Assembly (NCBI GenBank): GCA_964598485.1
Contig: CAZRCD010000012.1
Coordinates: 1 to 52,082, forward strand
Direction of reading: 5' to 3'
Origin: SOJA01 sp964598485
Lineage (GTDB): Archaea; Thermoproteota; Bathyarchaeia; Bathyarchaeales; Bathycorpusculaceae
Length of the DNA: 52,082 nucleotides
The position numbers and the translations under genes are program-made. Shown here one piece after another: positions 39,567 to 49,526 of the stretch. The stretch's first letter is position 1. Each line of letters starts with the position of its first letter. A model generated the notes under the pieces. It saw nothing but the letters and a program-made list of their open reading frames with translations. It did no database searches and was not told where the DNA came from.

Positions 39567-42428
39567 CTAAGGTGTTAGTTGTGTCTTTAGCACTTCCTCG
39601 GCTTTTTTGACGGCTTCCCGCAATTTTTTGACGGCTGTTCCACCGCCTTGAGCAAAGTTGGGTTTTCCACTGCCTCCACCTCCTATGATTACTGAGGCTT
39701 TTCTAACTATTTCACCGGCATCTACGCCCTTTTCTAAGGCGGTTTTTCCAGCCATAACTATTATCCGCGCGTTTTTTCCATCCGTTCCATAAAATATCGC
39801 AACGATTGCTTCGTCTCTTTTGATTAGCTGATTTGCTGTTTGAACCATGCGCTCAACATCAATTGCCTCTTTAAAGTCACGTATCACAGCTTTAATGCCT
39901 TCTATTTCTTTGATTTCTTCGCCTTCTGGTCTACCGCCTAAAACCGTGCTTTCTCGCTCTGCTATTTCCTTGATGAGCTTTCTTCTTTCTGCGTTGGCTT
40001 CTTTTAATTCTTTGACAATTTTTTCTGCTGTCTTATCCAGTTTATCAAGAGGGGCATTCAAAATTTCTGAAAGTTTCCAGAGTTTTTCCTCTTTTTCTTG
40101 CACAGCCTTAAGGGCTGGAATTCCAACAGAATAAACAAGTCTTTCCACGCCGTCCTGAACCCTTTCTGAATGAATTATCTTGATGAATCCAATTTCACCC
40201 GTATTTTTTAGGTGAGTCCCAGCACATGCTTCAACATCCCAATCTCCAATCTTTACAACCCGTATTTCTTTTCCTGGAACCGCTCCACCTTGGTAAAGTC
40301 TAAAGCCGTAAAGTTTTTCCGCTTCACTTCTAGGCATCCAAGAACTTTCCACAGAAATATTTCGTGAGATTACTTCGTTTGCCAATCTTTCTATTTCATG
40401 TACTTCTTCCAATGTTAGCCTACGATAATGTGAAATATCCAATCTAGAGCGGTCAACACCTTTTTGTGTTCCAAACTGCCAAACATGTTGCCCCAGAACG
40501 CGTCTCGCAGCACCATTAACTATGTGCGTGGCAGTGTGATTCTTCATGAGACTGTATCGTTTTTCCCAGTCAATCACTCCGCTGACAAGGCTGTTCTCTT
40601 TTGGAACTTTGCCCTTCACTTTGTGGACAATTACCTTGCCGACTTTTTGAACATCAACAACCTCAACTCTGTTTCCTTCAAAAACTAGGTAGCCAGTGTC
40701 TGCTGGTTGTCCTCCGCCTTCTGGATAGAAGCATGTTTTGTCAAGAACAACATATTCGCTGTCCATCACTTTAACAACTTTTGCCTCAAACTCCTTCATG
40801 TATTGGTCTTGATAGTACAAGTGCTCTGTTTCTGCAAGATTTGAAACCTCTGTTTCCAGCTTTTCTTCCGGTTTCGCCTCTTGCACTTTTCTGGGTGCTT
40901 GCATATGTCTCTCTGCGATTAAAGCATAGAAGTTTTCCGGAATCTCCGCCTCTAACCCTTCTTTTTCAGCGAATTGGTTAACAATTTCAGGTGGAAGCCC
41001 ATGTGAATCATATAGTTCAGTTAAAGTTTCCACTGGGATTTCTGAAATGTTCTTTGTCTTTAGCTCTCCTGCGATCCGCTTCACTAGGCCTCCGCCTCTT
41101 TCTATGGTTTCTTTGAACTTGTCTTCTTCGACTGAAAGGATTTCCATTATTTCGTTTTGCATTTCCTTAAGGTGCGGGTAATCCTTGGACCAGAAGTCGA
41201 TTTGCATGTCCATAATATCGTAAAGCTTGTCTGGTATGTCCAACATTTTCAGAAGTCTGTAAACTCTACGGAATAGAAGCCTTGCTAAGTATCCTTCTTG
41301 AATGTTTGATGGAACAATGCCTTCAGAAAGTATGAAGCCCAAGCATTTGGTGTGGTCTGCAACTGCAAAAACGTTTTCGATGGGAAGCAATAACTCGTCT
41401 AACTCTTTTACTTTCATTCTGACAATTTCCGCTATTCTTTTTCTAGCTTTAAGTCTACTCGCTGTTTTATCCAAGCTTACTAAGCCGGAAACCTCAGCTA
41501 CCTTCATTAGTAAATCGTTGTCAATCTTGCCTATCCCAGCCATTTCAAAAATTTTGTCAAGCAAGCCGCCGTAAACTGCATGAAAACAACTCGGCACACC
41601 TTGAGAAAGCCATGCGTAACGGTCTATTCCATAACCAGTGTCAACAGTCCTTATGGGCAACTTAACAAATTCGTTGTTGAAGACTTTGTATTGCATGAAA
41701 ACAAGTGTGTCAACTTCTAAACCTCGAACAATGGATTCAACATCTGGACCAGCGTTTCCACCGCCAACCCAGACGTCTTCCTTATAGATGACTTCTTCAG
41801 ATTTCACTCCCAACTCTTTTGTGATAAACTCATGATGGTATCTTACAGTTTGGTCTTTCCAGTAAATCTCCTTGTCCGGATAATTAAATGCGTGATGCCC
41901 GCCCATCTCAAAAATTGTCAGGTGTCTGCCGAAAGTTGGTCCAGTGTTGGCTATGTCCACTAGGCGGATGCATGGTTGAACAATCACAAGAGGATTTGCT
42001 GGTGGTGGAGCAATTCCGTTGGTTACGTATGGCTGAAAGTCTATTATGCTTGCGTGGGTTAGGTAAATATCGTCTCTCCATCTGGCCACCACTGGATAAG
42101 GCTTTATACGGGTGTGTCCATGTTTTTCAAAAAAAGATAGAAAAGCCTCACGCATCTCACGTAAACTGTAACTTTTCCTTGTCGGCGGGTTATTTATGAA
42201 CGTGTAGGATGCGCAGCCTTCAGGGGTTGCTTCCCCGCAAGTTTCTTGGTCTGGATTTTGCGTCCAAAAATAATCTTTGCATTTGGGACACAATTTCCTT
42301 ACGTAACCTTCTTCTTTAAAGAACGGTATGCTATATTCCTCTTTTGGAAACTTTTTCAATGTTGAGACCCTCGACGTGCTGAAATCAGCGTTTTCCAAAA
42401 GATTATCGAGAATCAAACATTTAACCAT
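39567..42428 (-). CDS. alaS: Alanyl-tRNA synthetase, archaeal type
   Basis: 953 residues. The archaeal N-terminal zinc-like cluster CPKCKDYF near 48 precedes the class II catalytic core (HASIIDFQPYVTNG, IFEMGGHHAFNYP). The editing domain has HTATHIVNGA near 610 and CAGTHLKNTGEIG near 713. A C-terminal glycine-rich C-Ala domain ends with GGGGSGKPNFAQGGG. Charges tRNA-Ala and clears Ser/Gly. The ATG at 42428 follows GGATAGTGAA; the longer TTG start would overlap the upstream gene. Confidence 0.96.
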   Translation of the reverse strand: MVKCLILDNLLENADFSTSRVSTLKKFPKEEYSIPFFKEEGYVRKLCPKCKDYFWTQNPDQETCGEATPEGCASYTFINNPPTRKSYSLREMREAFLSFFEKHGHTRIKPYPVVARWRDDIYLTHASIIDFQPYVTNGIAPPPANPLVIVQPCIRLVDIANTGPTFGRHLTIFEMGGHHAFNYPDKEIYWKDQTVRYHHEFITKELGVKSEEVIYKEDVWVGGGNAGPDVESIVRGLEVDTLVFMQYKVFNNEFVKLPIRTVDTGYGIDRYAWLSQGVPSCFHAVYGGLLDKIFEMAGIGKIDNDLLMKVAEVSGLVSLDKTASRLKARKRIAEIVRMKVKELDELLLPIENVFAVADHTKCLGFILSEGIVPSNIQEGYLARLLFRRVYRLLKMLDIPDKLYDIMDMQIDFWSKDYPHLKEMQNEIMEILSVEEDKFKETIERGGGLVKRIAGELKTKNISEIPVETLTELYDSHGLPPEIVNQFAEKEGLEAEIPENFYALIAERHMQAPRKVQEAKPEEKLETEVSNLAETEHLYYQDQYMKEFEAKVVKVMDSEYVVLDKTCFYPEGGGQPADTGYLVFEGNRVEVVDVQKVGKVIVHKVKGKVPKENSLVSGVIDWEKRYSLMKNHTATHIVNGAARRVLGQHVWQFGTQKGVDRSRLDISHYRRLTLEEVHEIERLANEVISRNISVESSWMPRSEAEKLYGFRLYQGGAVPGKEIRVVKIGDWDVEACAGTHLKNTGEIGFIKIIHSERVQDGVERLVYSVGIPALKAVQEKEEKLWKLSEILNAPLDKLDKTAEKIVKELKEANAERRKLIKEIAERESTVLGGRPEGEEIKEIEGIKAVIRDFKEAIDVERMVQTANQLIKRDEAIVAIFYGTDGKNARIIVMAGKTALEKGVDAGEIVRKASVIIGGGGSGKPNFAQGGGTAVKKLREAVKKAEEVLKTQLTP

Positions 42429-42432
42429 TTCA

Positions 42433-42741
42433 CTATCCAAGTTTGAAGCCAAGCAAGAAGCCAGCCAAGAAGCTTCCCATGAAAGGTAAAAGGGATATTA
42501 AGCCGACAAGCCATCCTGCTGCTTGACTAGCACGACCGAGCAAACTAGACAGTGCGTTCCAAAGCTCTTCATAGTTTATGCTTATTATCCCGCTTGTGCC
42601 TAGGTAAAGAAGGAAAATTATGAACAAGCCCATCAAAACAATTATGAGTTTGCTTATTTTCTTAATCGCATATCCGACTATGAAGCCGCCTATTCCACCC
42701 ACACCTAACTGGTAAACTACTGACGGCAAAACAGCACTCAT
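42433..42741 (-). CDS. FUN14-family membrane protein
   Basis: 102 residues with three hydrophobic segments. Starts MSAVLPSVVYQLGVGGIGGFIVGYAIKKISK, the glycine-rich first TM and KK motif typical of FUN14 proteins, followed by a second TM (IIVLMGLFIIFLL) and a third near the end. Archaeal function is unknown. The ATG at 42741 follows GAGGAAAGG; a longer frame to 42798 lacks support. It ends four bases before the AlaRS start, so the two are probably cotranscribed. Confidence 0.75.
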   Translation of the reverse strand: MSAVLPSVVYQLGVGGIGGFIVGYAIKKISKLIIVLMGLFIIFLLYLGTSGIISINYEELWNALSSLLGRASQAAGWLVGLISLLPFMGSFLAGFLLGFKLG

Positions 42742-42836
42742 TAAGCCTTTCCTCTTACATATGCTAGCGCAAGTTTGATTTAAATGGTTATTGCCCATAA
42801 TTGCAAGTCATGTCATAAGAAGGGAGGTGAAAAAGC

Positions 42837-43082
42837 ATGGACATACTTGAGATATACATACTGAACCTCATACTTACCCTAGGCATGTTTGTTGTTTTAA
42901 TCTTCCGAGCGTGGATTGAACTGAAAAATTACCGTATGATGTGGAAGGAGTTGGAATGGAGGCAAACATACCACGCTGTTGGGCGCATACTTAAAACTGA
43001 AAGAGGCATGTTTTCAAAAGTTGAGGGTGGAGACGAGCTATATCAATTGCTTTGCGAAATCTTCAAAGTGAACAAAGAATAA
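42837..43082 (+). CDS. Small membrane-anchored protein, unknown function
   Basis: 81 residues. A single N-terminal TM at about 6-24 (LNLILTLGMFVVLIF), then a charged cytoplasmic helix region (WKELEWRQTYHAVGRIL). Excellent Shine-Dalgarno GGGAGGTGA seven bases before the ATG. No family recognised. Divergent from the FUN14 gene and convergent with tiaS. Confidence 0.6.
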   Translation: MDILEIYILNLILTLGMFVVLIFRAWIELKNYRMMWKELEWRQTYHAVGRILKTERGMFSKVEGGDELYQLLCEIFKVNKE

Positions 43083-43085
43083 GGA

Positions 43086-44426
43086 TTAAGGAAAATGCCA
43101 ATCCTCAATTAACCCTTTAAATGTTGTGTGCCTTTTCTCCAGTCCGTAACGCCTAAACGGCTTAGTCAGATGCCTCTGAGACCGAGTCGAAGTCATGTAC
43201 AGGCTTTTCTTTATTTCACGCTCCATTTTGACCTCGATTTTTCCAAAATCAGTGTATCTTGAACCACATTTTTCACATCTGAAGCCCTTGTTTCTTCCCA
43301 TGGATTTCAGTCGCTTTCCACACTTTGGGCAAACCGGATTGTAATAAACGATTCTTGGTGCAAGCTTTAGAAGCCTGATTTTTTCAAGGTTTATAGTGAG
43401 CGGGTAACTTTGTGAAGGAGCGCGAACACCCCCGTAGACTTCCACGTGGTCTCCTGCAATCAGCTTTCTTGCAGCCTTGCGGAGAACACCTGTCGGTTCA
43501 TAAGCTGCACAATCAACGTGTGCGCTTTCGTCTTTAATTGAGAAAATTACGTGTCTTCTCGGGATTATCTTCGGGTTTTCCACCACGGTTCCTCGGGTAA
43601 TCACTGGGTTATATGGTTTTATTTGACTCAACTGCTTAACTCGTTTCAGATGGGCGTCCGTTCCCTGATTAGTGCGAAAAATAACCCATCTTTCAACAGG
43701 TTCAAGGGGCTTGACCATTTCATATGCTTTCTTCACGATTTCTGGAGTTTCGCCTCTGATACCGAGAAGAATAGGGTCTGGGCCTCTCGGTGTTATGATG
43801 ACCCTTTCTTTTTCTTCGTCAACATTGTTGAAAGTGTAGGGTACTGTCGCCTTATCCATCTCAACAATTGAAGATTCGTCAACTCTTCTTTTCAAACCAT
43901 AATTTTCTGGAACGCGATACACAAGGATTTCAAAAGTGTAGTCGCCTTCAAAGGTTTCGCCAACAGCTGCCAAAGCGCCTATGATTCCTCGACATTTTTT
44001 AAAACCAACAGCCTCAGCCTTAAACCTCTTCAAAAGCTTCAAAGCATCATCAAGATTTACAATTCCCGTGACTGCATTTTTTGAGAACGTTTTTACTTCC
44101 TTCGGAATTCTGGTTCCTTCAAAGAAGACTACACCTGGGTCTGTTCCTTCATAATCGAAATCTGCATGTTCTTCCAATGTGCCTATGACCGTTTCTTTGA
44201 TTTCATCTTCATCGCTTTCATTATATTTCATTCTCAAACATAGTGCCCCGTTCCCCCTAGTTTTCCATGGCACGTTTGGATTTAACCTAACCAAGTTTGG
44301 GTGGTCAATGAATTCGGCTCCCAGTCTTTGCAGTTTTTCCACGAGAAGAGCAGCAATATATGTGGTGCATCCCTTTCTCGGCGAATCAGTGTCATCCAAT
44401 CCAATGTGCATTGTTTTTATGGTCAT
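43086..44426 (-). CDS. tiaS: tRNA(Ile2) 2-agmatinylcytidine synthetase
   Basis: 446 residues. TiaS converts C34 of tRNA-Ile(CAU) to agmatidine, letting it read AUA. Landmarks: HIGLDDTDSPRKGCTTY at 7-23, the RNPNVPWKTRGNGA-like region near 48-60, GFKKCRGIIGALAA near 140, an OB-fold near 280-350 and a C-terminal zinc ribbon CPKCGKRL...CEKCGSRY near 365-395. Essential in archaea. Followed by a T-rich run near 44490-44512. Confidence 0.95.
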   Translation of the reverse strand: MTIKTMHIGLDDTDSPRKGCTTYIAALLVEKLQRLGAEFIDHPNLVRLNPNVPWKTRGNGALCLRMKYNESDEDEIKETVIGTLEEHADFDYEGTDPGVVFFEGTRIPKEVKTFSKNAVTGIVNLDDALKLLKRFKAEAVGFKKCRGIIGALAAVGETFEGDYTFEILVYRVPENYGLKRRVDESSIVEMDKATVPYTFNNVDEEKERVIITPRGPDPILLGIRGETPEIVKKAYEMVKPLEPVERWVIFRTNQGTDAHLKRVKQLSQIKPYNPVITRGTVVENPKIIPRRHVIFSIKDESAHVDCAAYEPTGVLRKAARKLIAGDHVEVYGGVRAPSQSYPLTINLEKIRLLKLAPRIVYYNPVCPKCGKRLKSMGRNKGFRCEKCGSRYTDFGKIEVKMEREIKKSLYMTSTRSQRHLTKPFRRYGLEKRHTTFKGLIEDWHFP

Positions 44427-44512
44427 TTACGGCAACACGTTCCCTTTTGAGTTAGAAGATTGAACTGGAATGTTAAAAGGTTACTTGCAAAAATAAAAAG
44501 AGGGATTTTGTG

Positions 44513-44752
44513 CTATTTTGACGCTTCTACTACTATCATCGTCAATGTTGACCTAACCTTGTCAAGCCTTCTGATACGCCAAGTTACGATTTCCTTAAGC
44601 TTATCCATAGTGTCTGCTTTAACCCTTGCAATTATGTCGTAGACTCCGTAAACAGCGAACGCTTCATCAACTCCCTCAACTTTCTTCAATGTCCCTAGCA
44701 CATTTGCTTCTGAACCTATCTCAGTGTTTATTAGCACAAATGCTGTTGGCAT
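44513..44752 (-). CDS. Stand-alone Lrp/AsnC ligand-binding (RAM) domain protein
   Basis: 79 residues covering only the alpha/beta RAM domain: TAFVLINTEIGSEANVL, GVDEAFAVYGVYDIIARV, and TLTMIVVEAS at the end. No HTH. Such proteins form octamers or decamers that bind amino acids and may modulate full-length Lrp proteins. A TATA-like AAAATATTTTAATG lies near 44787-44800. Confidence 0.88.
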   Translation of the reverse strand: MPTAFVLINTEIGSEANVLGTLKKVEGVDEAFAVYGVYDIIARVKADTMDKLKEIVTWRIRRLDKVRSTLTMIVVEASK

Positions 44753-44934
44753 TTAAATTCCTCGTGTAATGTGTGCTCTCTCTGCATTAAAATATTTTAC
44801 TACATTACTTCTATTTTCCAAGCATCAATTCGTAAATCAAGAGACATCTCCCCCAAAACTTCATCTTTTTTAAATTTCTGTAACCTGAACGAAAATCAAT
44901 TTTCACGAGGTAAATGTGTGAAATTGAAAAAAGG

Positions 44935-45234
44935 TTAAGAGAAAAGTCCTTCAATGAACCTTAACAATTGATATCCAAATAATATTGCAACAAAATACGT
45001 TGGCCACAAAATTATTGGCCAATTCTCAGGGTTGTAATGCCATAGGTTCGTAGATGTAGCAAAGATTTCCATAAGTAATAGAGCAAGTAAACCACTCAAA
45101 GCCAAACAAAGCTGTTCTTTGGCTTCCTTTTTATTCCCATAGCTTTTTCTACTGATTGACATAATCAGCCATGATAACAAGAAAGCGAAAAATAGAACAT
45201 ACCAATTTTGATTGAACTGAAAGATTAAATCCAT
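44935..45234 (-). CDS. Small integral membrane protein, unknown function
   Basis: 99 residues with three hydrophobic segments (about 9-26, 43-60 and 75-93). The loop NLWHYNPENWPI between TM2 and TM3 is rich in aromatic residues, as in some carotenoid-cyclase-like membrane families, but the match is too short to assign. ATG at the start, AT-rich promoter upstream. Tentative but coding character is good. Confidence 0.55.
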   Translation of the reverse strand: MDLIFQFNQNWYVLFFAFLLSWLIMSISRKSYGNKKEAKEQLCLALSGLLALLLMEIFATSTNLWHYNPENWPIILWPTYFVAILFGYQLLRFIEGLFS

Positions 45235-45449
45235 ACAAAAAAATATGTGTTTTAGTTATAAAAACATTCGTTTTCCGTGCAAAAAATAAGTCTACTTTTC
45301 CATGTTACACAGAAAGAGGCGTTTTCAACCAAAAAACACCAAGAAGCCTGAAATAGGCTTATCAATGATTAGTCAGAGAGAAAAATGACAAAAAAGTAAA
45401 CCTTTTATTTTCAAGGACTTAATACGAAGCGTTACCGCAGATTGTGAGC

Positions 45450-46604
45450 ATGGAGGAGAACCTAACGAGAATAGCTATAGTCGGCTCAGGAATAGCAGGG
45501 ACGACATGCGCCAAGGCATTACATACCCTTGGTTATGATGTTGAAATCTTTGAGATGACGCCCAAAGATCGCCCCACCAGACCAAGACAGATGGAAGGAA
45601 GCGTGCACTTTCTTGAAAACGTCCCCGAGCTGCAACCTAGTCGTAATATGAAAAGGCTTGAGATACGTTCTCCAAATTTTGTAGCATCTCTTAAGGGAAA
45701 TGTAGGTTTCTTCTACGAGGTGGGTGGACTAAACGGCATCGAGGCTAAAGCAAGAAAAGACATTGAAAGGTTAATTCCTATTCATTATGGAACAAGGGTG
45801 AGAAGCAAAAGGCAATTAGAGGACGAATTCGACGTAATTGTCGCCGCCGATGGTTATCGTTCTAGAATTGCAGAAGAAACTGGTCTTAGGTCGAGAATGC
45901 CAAAGCAAGTTGGGACAGGAGTCGGCTTGACAATAAAGGGCGACTTCGACCCCGAATGGATGGCAATCTGGCTTGACAATTATCTTTCGTTTCACGGATA
46001 TGCTTACGTCATACCTTTCTCAAAACGTGAAGCTTCATTGATTTCAGCGTCCATTTGGAAAAGGGCACATTTTAGAGTGTACCGTGAAAGACTAAAAGAA
46101 CTTGCTGTATCAAGAGGGTGGAAAGTCCTCGATGAATGGGTGGACTTTGTGAGCTGGTATGATTTTTCATCCTACCATAGGGGCAATCTATATGTTATTG
46201 GGAATGCTGGTTCCTTTACCGATCCCGCCTTTGGTTTTGGTCTGAAATGGGCAATAAAATCTGCCAAGTTATGTGCTAAAGCAATACACCAAAATCTCGA
46301 TTATGACTTGTTGCTCGACAGAGAGCTACTGCCAGAGTTTAGTTCTTGGCAAGTGATGAGAAAGATATTTGAAAGCGTTAACAATAAGGATTACGATAGG
46401 TTCGTTAACATTTTCAATAGACCTTATGCAAAAAACTTGGTAGAATCTGGCGAATCAATTTGTTGTACGTTGAAGCCAAGAGAGGTTGCCCAAAATATTA
46501 GAATATTATTTAAATGTGTAGGTTGCTATGGATTTCTGTTTCATAAATTTCTAATGTTGATGTTATATCAACGTTTTATGGATTATCTCCAGAAAACGTG
46601 TTGA
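45450..46604 (+). CDS. FAD-dependent oxidoreductase, geranylgeranyl-reductase-like
   Basis: 384 residues. The dinucleotide-binding opening IAIVGSGIAGTTCAKAL lies within the first 25 residues. VIVAADGYRSRIA near 130 and LYVIGNAGSFTDPAFGFGLKWA near 250 are the second and third FAD contacts of this superfamily. The family includes enzymes that reduce archaeal lipid isoprenoid chains, but members vary, so the substrate is open. C-terminal Cys pairs (ICC, CVGC) are unusual. The ATG at 45450 or a GTG six bases earlier may be used. The TATA-like CTTTTATTTTC is near 45403. Confidence 0.75.
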   Translation: MEENLTRIAIVGSGIAGTTCAKALHTLGYDVEIFEMTPKDRPTRPRQMEGSVHFLENVPELQPSRNMKRLEIRSPNFVASLKGNVGFFYEVGGLNGIEAKARKDIERLIPIHYGTRVRSKRQLEDEFDVIVAADGYRSRIAEETGLRSRMPKQVGTGVGLTIKGDFDPEWMAIWLDNYLSFHGYAYVIPFSKREASLISASIWKRAHFRVYRERLKELAVSRGWKVLDEWVDFVSWYDFSSYHRGNLYVIGNAGSFTDPAFGFGLKWAIKSAKLCAKAIHQNLDYDLLLDRELLPEFSSWQVMRKIFESVNNKDYDRFVNIFNRPYAKNLVESGESICCTLKPREVAQNIRILFKCVGCYGFLFHKFLMLMLYQRFMDYLQKTC

Positions 46605-46799
46605 AGCTGCTGTTTGGATGGTGAAAGAATTCTGTTCAAGAAGGACTCAAGTCAAATAAATGGACCACTGTTTTTGTTTTTGGCTGTTCGTCAAAAAGTC
46701 CCTCACCCAACTCCGACCAGATCTCTTTTTGAATTAGGAGATATGTTTATTCGCATAAAAGGTAAATGTATGTAATCATATTAGCTATTGGGTTTAACC

Positions 46800-48350
46800 A
46801 TGTTGGAAGAAAGCAACACAAAGAACTCTATTACAAGCACGGAAATGAGTGCTTTGGAATTGAACGCTGAATATTTCGGGGTTTCCAGGCTTCAGCTCAT
46901 GGAAAATGCCGGACACAATGTGGCATTGGAAATCGCTTCAAGATTTAAACCAGACAAATCAGTTGCGATTTTTTGCGGGTTAGGAGGAAACGGTGGCGAT
47001 GGCTTCGTTGCAGCGAGACATCTTTCTTCAAAAGGTTTCAAAGTTAAAGTAATCCTCGCAGGAGAGGCTAGGCAAATCGCTCATAAGGAAGCCTTAGAAA
47101 ACTGGAAAGCTCTACAATTCCTGAAAGAAAGCGTTCCCATTTACGAAGTGTACGACAGCTCTCTTATACCAGAAGTAAACGCTGAAATAATCATCGATGC
47201 ACTGCTTGGAACCGGCACAAAAGGAAAGTTAAGACCGCCAATTCTACAGTTAGTTGAAAAAATTAACGCTATTGATGCTTTCCGAGTGGCAGTTGATGTG
47301 CCAACCGGAATAGACGCTGACACCGGTGAAGTCTTAGGCAAAGCTGTGAAAGCCAACTTGACAATAACATTTCACAAAACGAAAAAAGGACTTGAAAACG
47401 CAAAAGACTACGTTGGCGAGCTAGTTGTGAAAGACATAGGTTTACCCAAAGAATTCGAAAATCTGGCAGGTCCTGGAGACGTTCTATTCGAGACGAAACC
47501 ACGTCCACGAAAATCACACAAAGGAGATTTCGGACGCCTACTAATCATTGGAGGAAGCAAAACTTTTTCTGGAGCCCCAGCTCTAGTGGCTCTAGCTGCC
47601 TTACGAACTGGTGTTGATCTAGCTTATGTTGCAGCCCCAGCCAAAACAGCCTATGCCATATCTTCCATGTCGCCAAATCTAATCACCATAAAACTTGATG
47701 GTGAACACCTCAAACCAAGTAACGTACCCGGCTTAAGAAGGTACATAGAAATAGCCAACGCAGTTGTTTTGGGGCCTGGTCTTGGTTTGCATACTGAAGC
47801 AAGAGAGTTTGTTAGGGCTATTGTTGAGGCTGTTGAAGGCGCTGGCAAACCACTGCTCCTGGATGCAGACGGCTTGAAAGCCTTTGCAGAGTTCAAGAGA
47901 CCTTTGAACGTGCCTTTGGTGTTGACGCCTCACGCTGGGGAATACGCTGTACTAACTGGTGAAAAACTGCCAGAGACCTTCGATGAAAGAGTTGCAGTGG
48001 TGCAAAGAACTGCGGCAGAGCTGGCTGCAGTGGTATTGTTGAAGGGGGCGGTGGACACAATCTCTGACGGAAAAAATTTTAAACTGAATTTCACTGGTAA
48101 TGCGGGAATGACTGTTGGTGGAACCGGAGACGTGCTTTCGGGAGTTGTTGGTGCTTTTCTAGCCCAGCAAATTGACCCTTTTGAGGCTGCTGTTGCTGGA
48201 GCCTTTGTTAATGGTGCTGCTGGAGACTTTGTTTTTGAAGAGAAAGGTTATCACATGGTTTCAACGGATCTGCTTGAGTGGATTCCACATGTTTTAAATG
48301 ATCCCATGAGTCACTTAAGGGTGCGAAAAACGAGTGCAAAAACCAGTTAG
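46800..48350 (+). CDS. nnr: Bifunctional NAD(P)H-hydrate epimerase / ADP-dependent dehydratase
   Basis: 516 residues. The N-terminal YjeF_N epimerase domain (about 10-210) has FCGLGGNGGDGFVAARHL and DALLGTG. The C-terminal ribokinase-like dehydratase (about 225-505) has GDFGRLLIIGGS, ADGLKAF, LTPHAGEYAVL and GGTGDVLSGVVGA. Together they repair damaged NAD(P)H hydrates. The ATG at 46800 is preferred; the TTG 12 bases upstream lacks support. It overlaps the Tsr3 gene by 17 bases, forming a three-gene operon. Confidence 0.95.
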   Translation: MLEESNTKNSITSTEMSALELNAEYFGVSRLQLMENAGHNVALEIASRFKPDKSVAIFCGLGGNGGDGFVAARHLSSKGFKVKVILAGEARQIAHKEALENWKALQFLKESVPIYEVYDSSLIPEVNAEIIIDALLGTGTKGKLRPPILQLVEKINAIDAFRVAVDVPTGIDADTGEVLGKAVKANLTITFHKTKKGLENAKDYVGELVVKDIGLPKEFENLAGPGDVLFETKPRPRKSHKGDFGRLLIIGGSKTFSGAPALVALAALRTGVDLAYVAAPAKTAYAISSMSPNLITIKLDGEHLKPSNVPGLRRYIEIANAVVLGPGLGLHTEAREFVRAIVEAVEGAGKPLLLDADGLKAFAEFKRPLNVPLVLTPHAGEYAVLTGEKLPETFDERVAVVQRTAAELAAVVLLKGAVDTISDGKNFKLNFTGNAGMTVGGTGDVLSGVVGAFLAQQIDPFEAAVAGAFVNGAAGDFVFEEKGYHMVSTDLLEWIPHVLNDPMSHLRVRKTSAKTS

Positions 48351-48864
48351 GATCATTGTTTACCACGCTGGGCAATGCGACCCCAAAAAATGCACAGCCT
48401 TAAAGCTCAAACATCACGGACTAGTTCGATTAGTGACTCAAATAAGGCTTTTACCAAAAAGAGCCGTTGTTCTCAACCCATTCTCAAAAACCGCATTTTC
48501 CCCAGCTGACAGGCAACGTATTGAAAAATTTGGGTTAGCCGCCTTAGACTGCAGTTGGGAACACGCAGAAAAAGTCCTGCCAAAACGTGTGAGGGGAACA
48601 TCCCGTTGCCTACCAATTCTAGTCGCAGGCAACCCTGTTAACTTTGGCAAACCAACAAAACTCACTACAGTGGAGGCTCTGGTTGCAGCCTTGTTCATTG
48701 CTGGATTTAGAGAAAAAGCCAGCCAGCTGCTTTCCATTTTCAAATGGGGACATACTTTTATCGAATTGAATCAGGAAAGATTAGAGAATTACGCGAAAGC
48801 GAAAGACAGCACAGAAATAATAAAATTGCAAGCACGCTTTATCGAAAATATGAAAACGCAATGA
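48334..48864 (+). CDS. tsr3: rRNA aminocarboxypropyltransferase Tsr3-like
   Basis: 176 residues. VYHAGQCDPKKCTALKL at 9-25 is the family signature. LNPFSKTAFSPADR near 47, LDCSWEHAEKVLP near 71, and RCLPILVAGNPVNFGKP near 91 are conserved SAM-binding elements of this SPOUT-like enzyme. Tsr3 transfers the aminocarboxypropyl group of SAM to a hypermodified base of small-subunit rRNA. GTG start inside the nnr gene. The ORF overlaps the macro-domain gene by four bases. Confidence 0.92.
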   Translation: MQKPVRIIVYHAGQCDPKKCTALKLKHHGLVRLVTQIRLLPKRAVVLNPFSKTAFSPADRQRIEKFGLAALDCSWEHAEKVLPKRVRGTSRCLPILVAGNPVNFGKPTKLTTVEALVAALFIAGFREKASQLLSIFKWGHTFIELNQERLENYAKAKDSTEIIKLQARFIENMKTQ

Positions 48865-49436
48865 TAGTTGGGGAAAAGATGGCGGGTAACGAATTTCAAG
48901 TTAGTAAAGCGAAAATTCTTTTGGTTAAAGGAGACATAACTGAGCAAGGTACCGATGCTATAGTGAATGCAGCTAATTCAACTCTCATGGGCGGCGGAGG
49001 CGTAGACGGGGCAATCCACCGTAAAGGCGGACCGAAAATCCTTGAGGAATGCAAACGCGTAAGAGCTACAGAATGGCCTGATGGTCTCCCAACAGGAAAA
49101 GCAGTCATTAGTTCAGGAGGCAATTTAAAAGCTAGACACGTTATCCACACTGTTGGGCCGGTCTGGCGTGGAGGCACCTGTGGCGAACCAGAACTTTTGG
49201 CAGAAGCCTACCTCAACTCACTAAGACTAGTAGTGTCTAAGGGACTGAAAACCATAGCGTTTCCATCAATGAGCACAGGTGCATACAGATATCCCATCGA
49301 GAAAGCAAGCAGAATAGCCCTAACAACGGTGAAAGAGTTTCTGGAGAAAGAAGAGAAACTCGACAAGGTAGTGTTTGTCTTGTTCACGAGGCATGACTTG
49401 GAAATCTACAAAAAAGCAGCAAAAGAAATCATATAG
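48861..49436 (+). CDS. Macro-domain protein (ADP-ribose binding / deacylase)
   Basis: 191 residues from the ATG overlapping the tsr3 stop (ATGA). A second ATG six codons later also has GGGGA upstream. Conserved macro features: LVKGDITEQGTDAIVNAANS, then GGGGVDGAIHRKGG (the MacroD-type catalytic loop), HTVGPVWRGG, and FPSMSTGAYRYP. Members hydrolyse ADP-ribose esters or O-acetyl-ADP-ribose. Third gene of the operon with nnr and tsr3. Confidence 0.92.
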   Translation: MIVGEKMAGNEFQVSKAKILLVKGDITEQGTDAIVNAANSTLMGGGGVDGAIHRKGGPKILEECKRVRATEWPDGLPTGKAVISSGGNLKARHVIHTVGPVWRGGTCGEPELLAEAYLNSLRLVVSKGLKTIAFPSMSTGAYRYPIEKASRIALTTVKEFLEKEEKLDKVVFVLFTRHDLEIYKKAAKEII

Positions 49437-49526
49437 TATTGGACTCTGACGAGTTGGCTGTAACTTATCTAGTTTGAGTGATTGAACCATTCTTGTGTTG
49501 CAAGTCACCATAATTATCGAGCCTTC

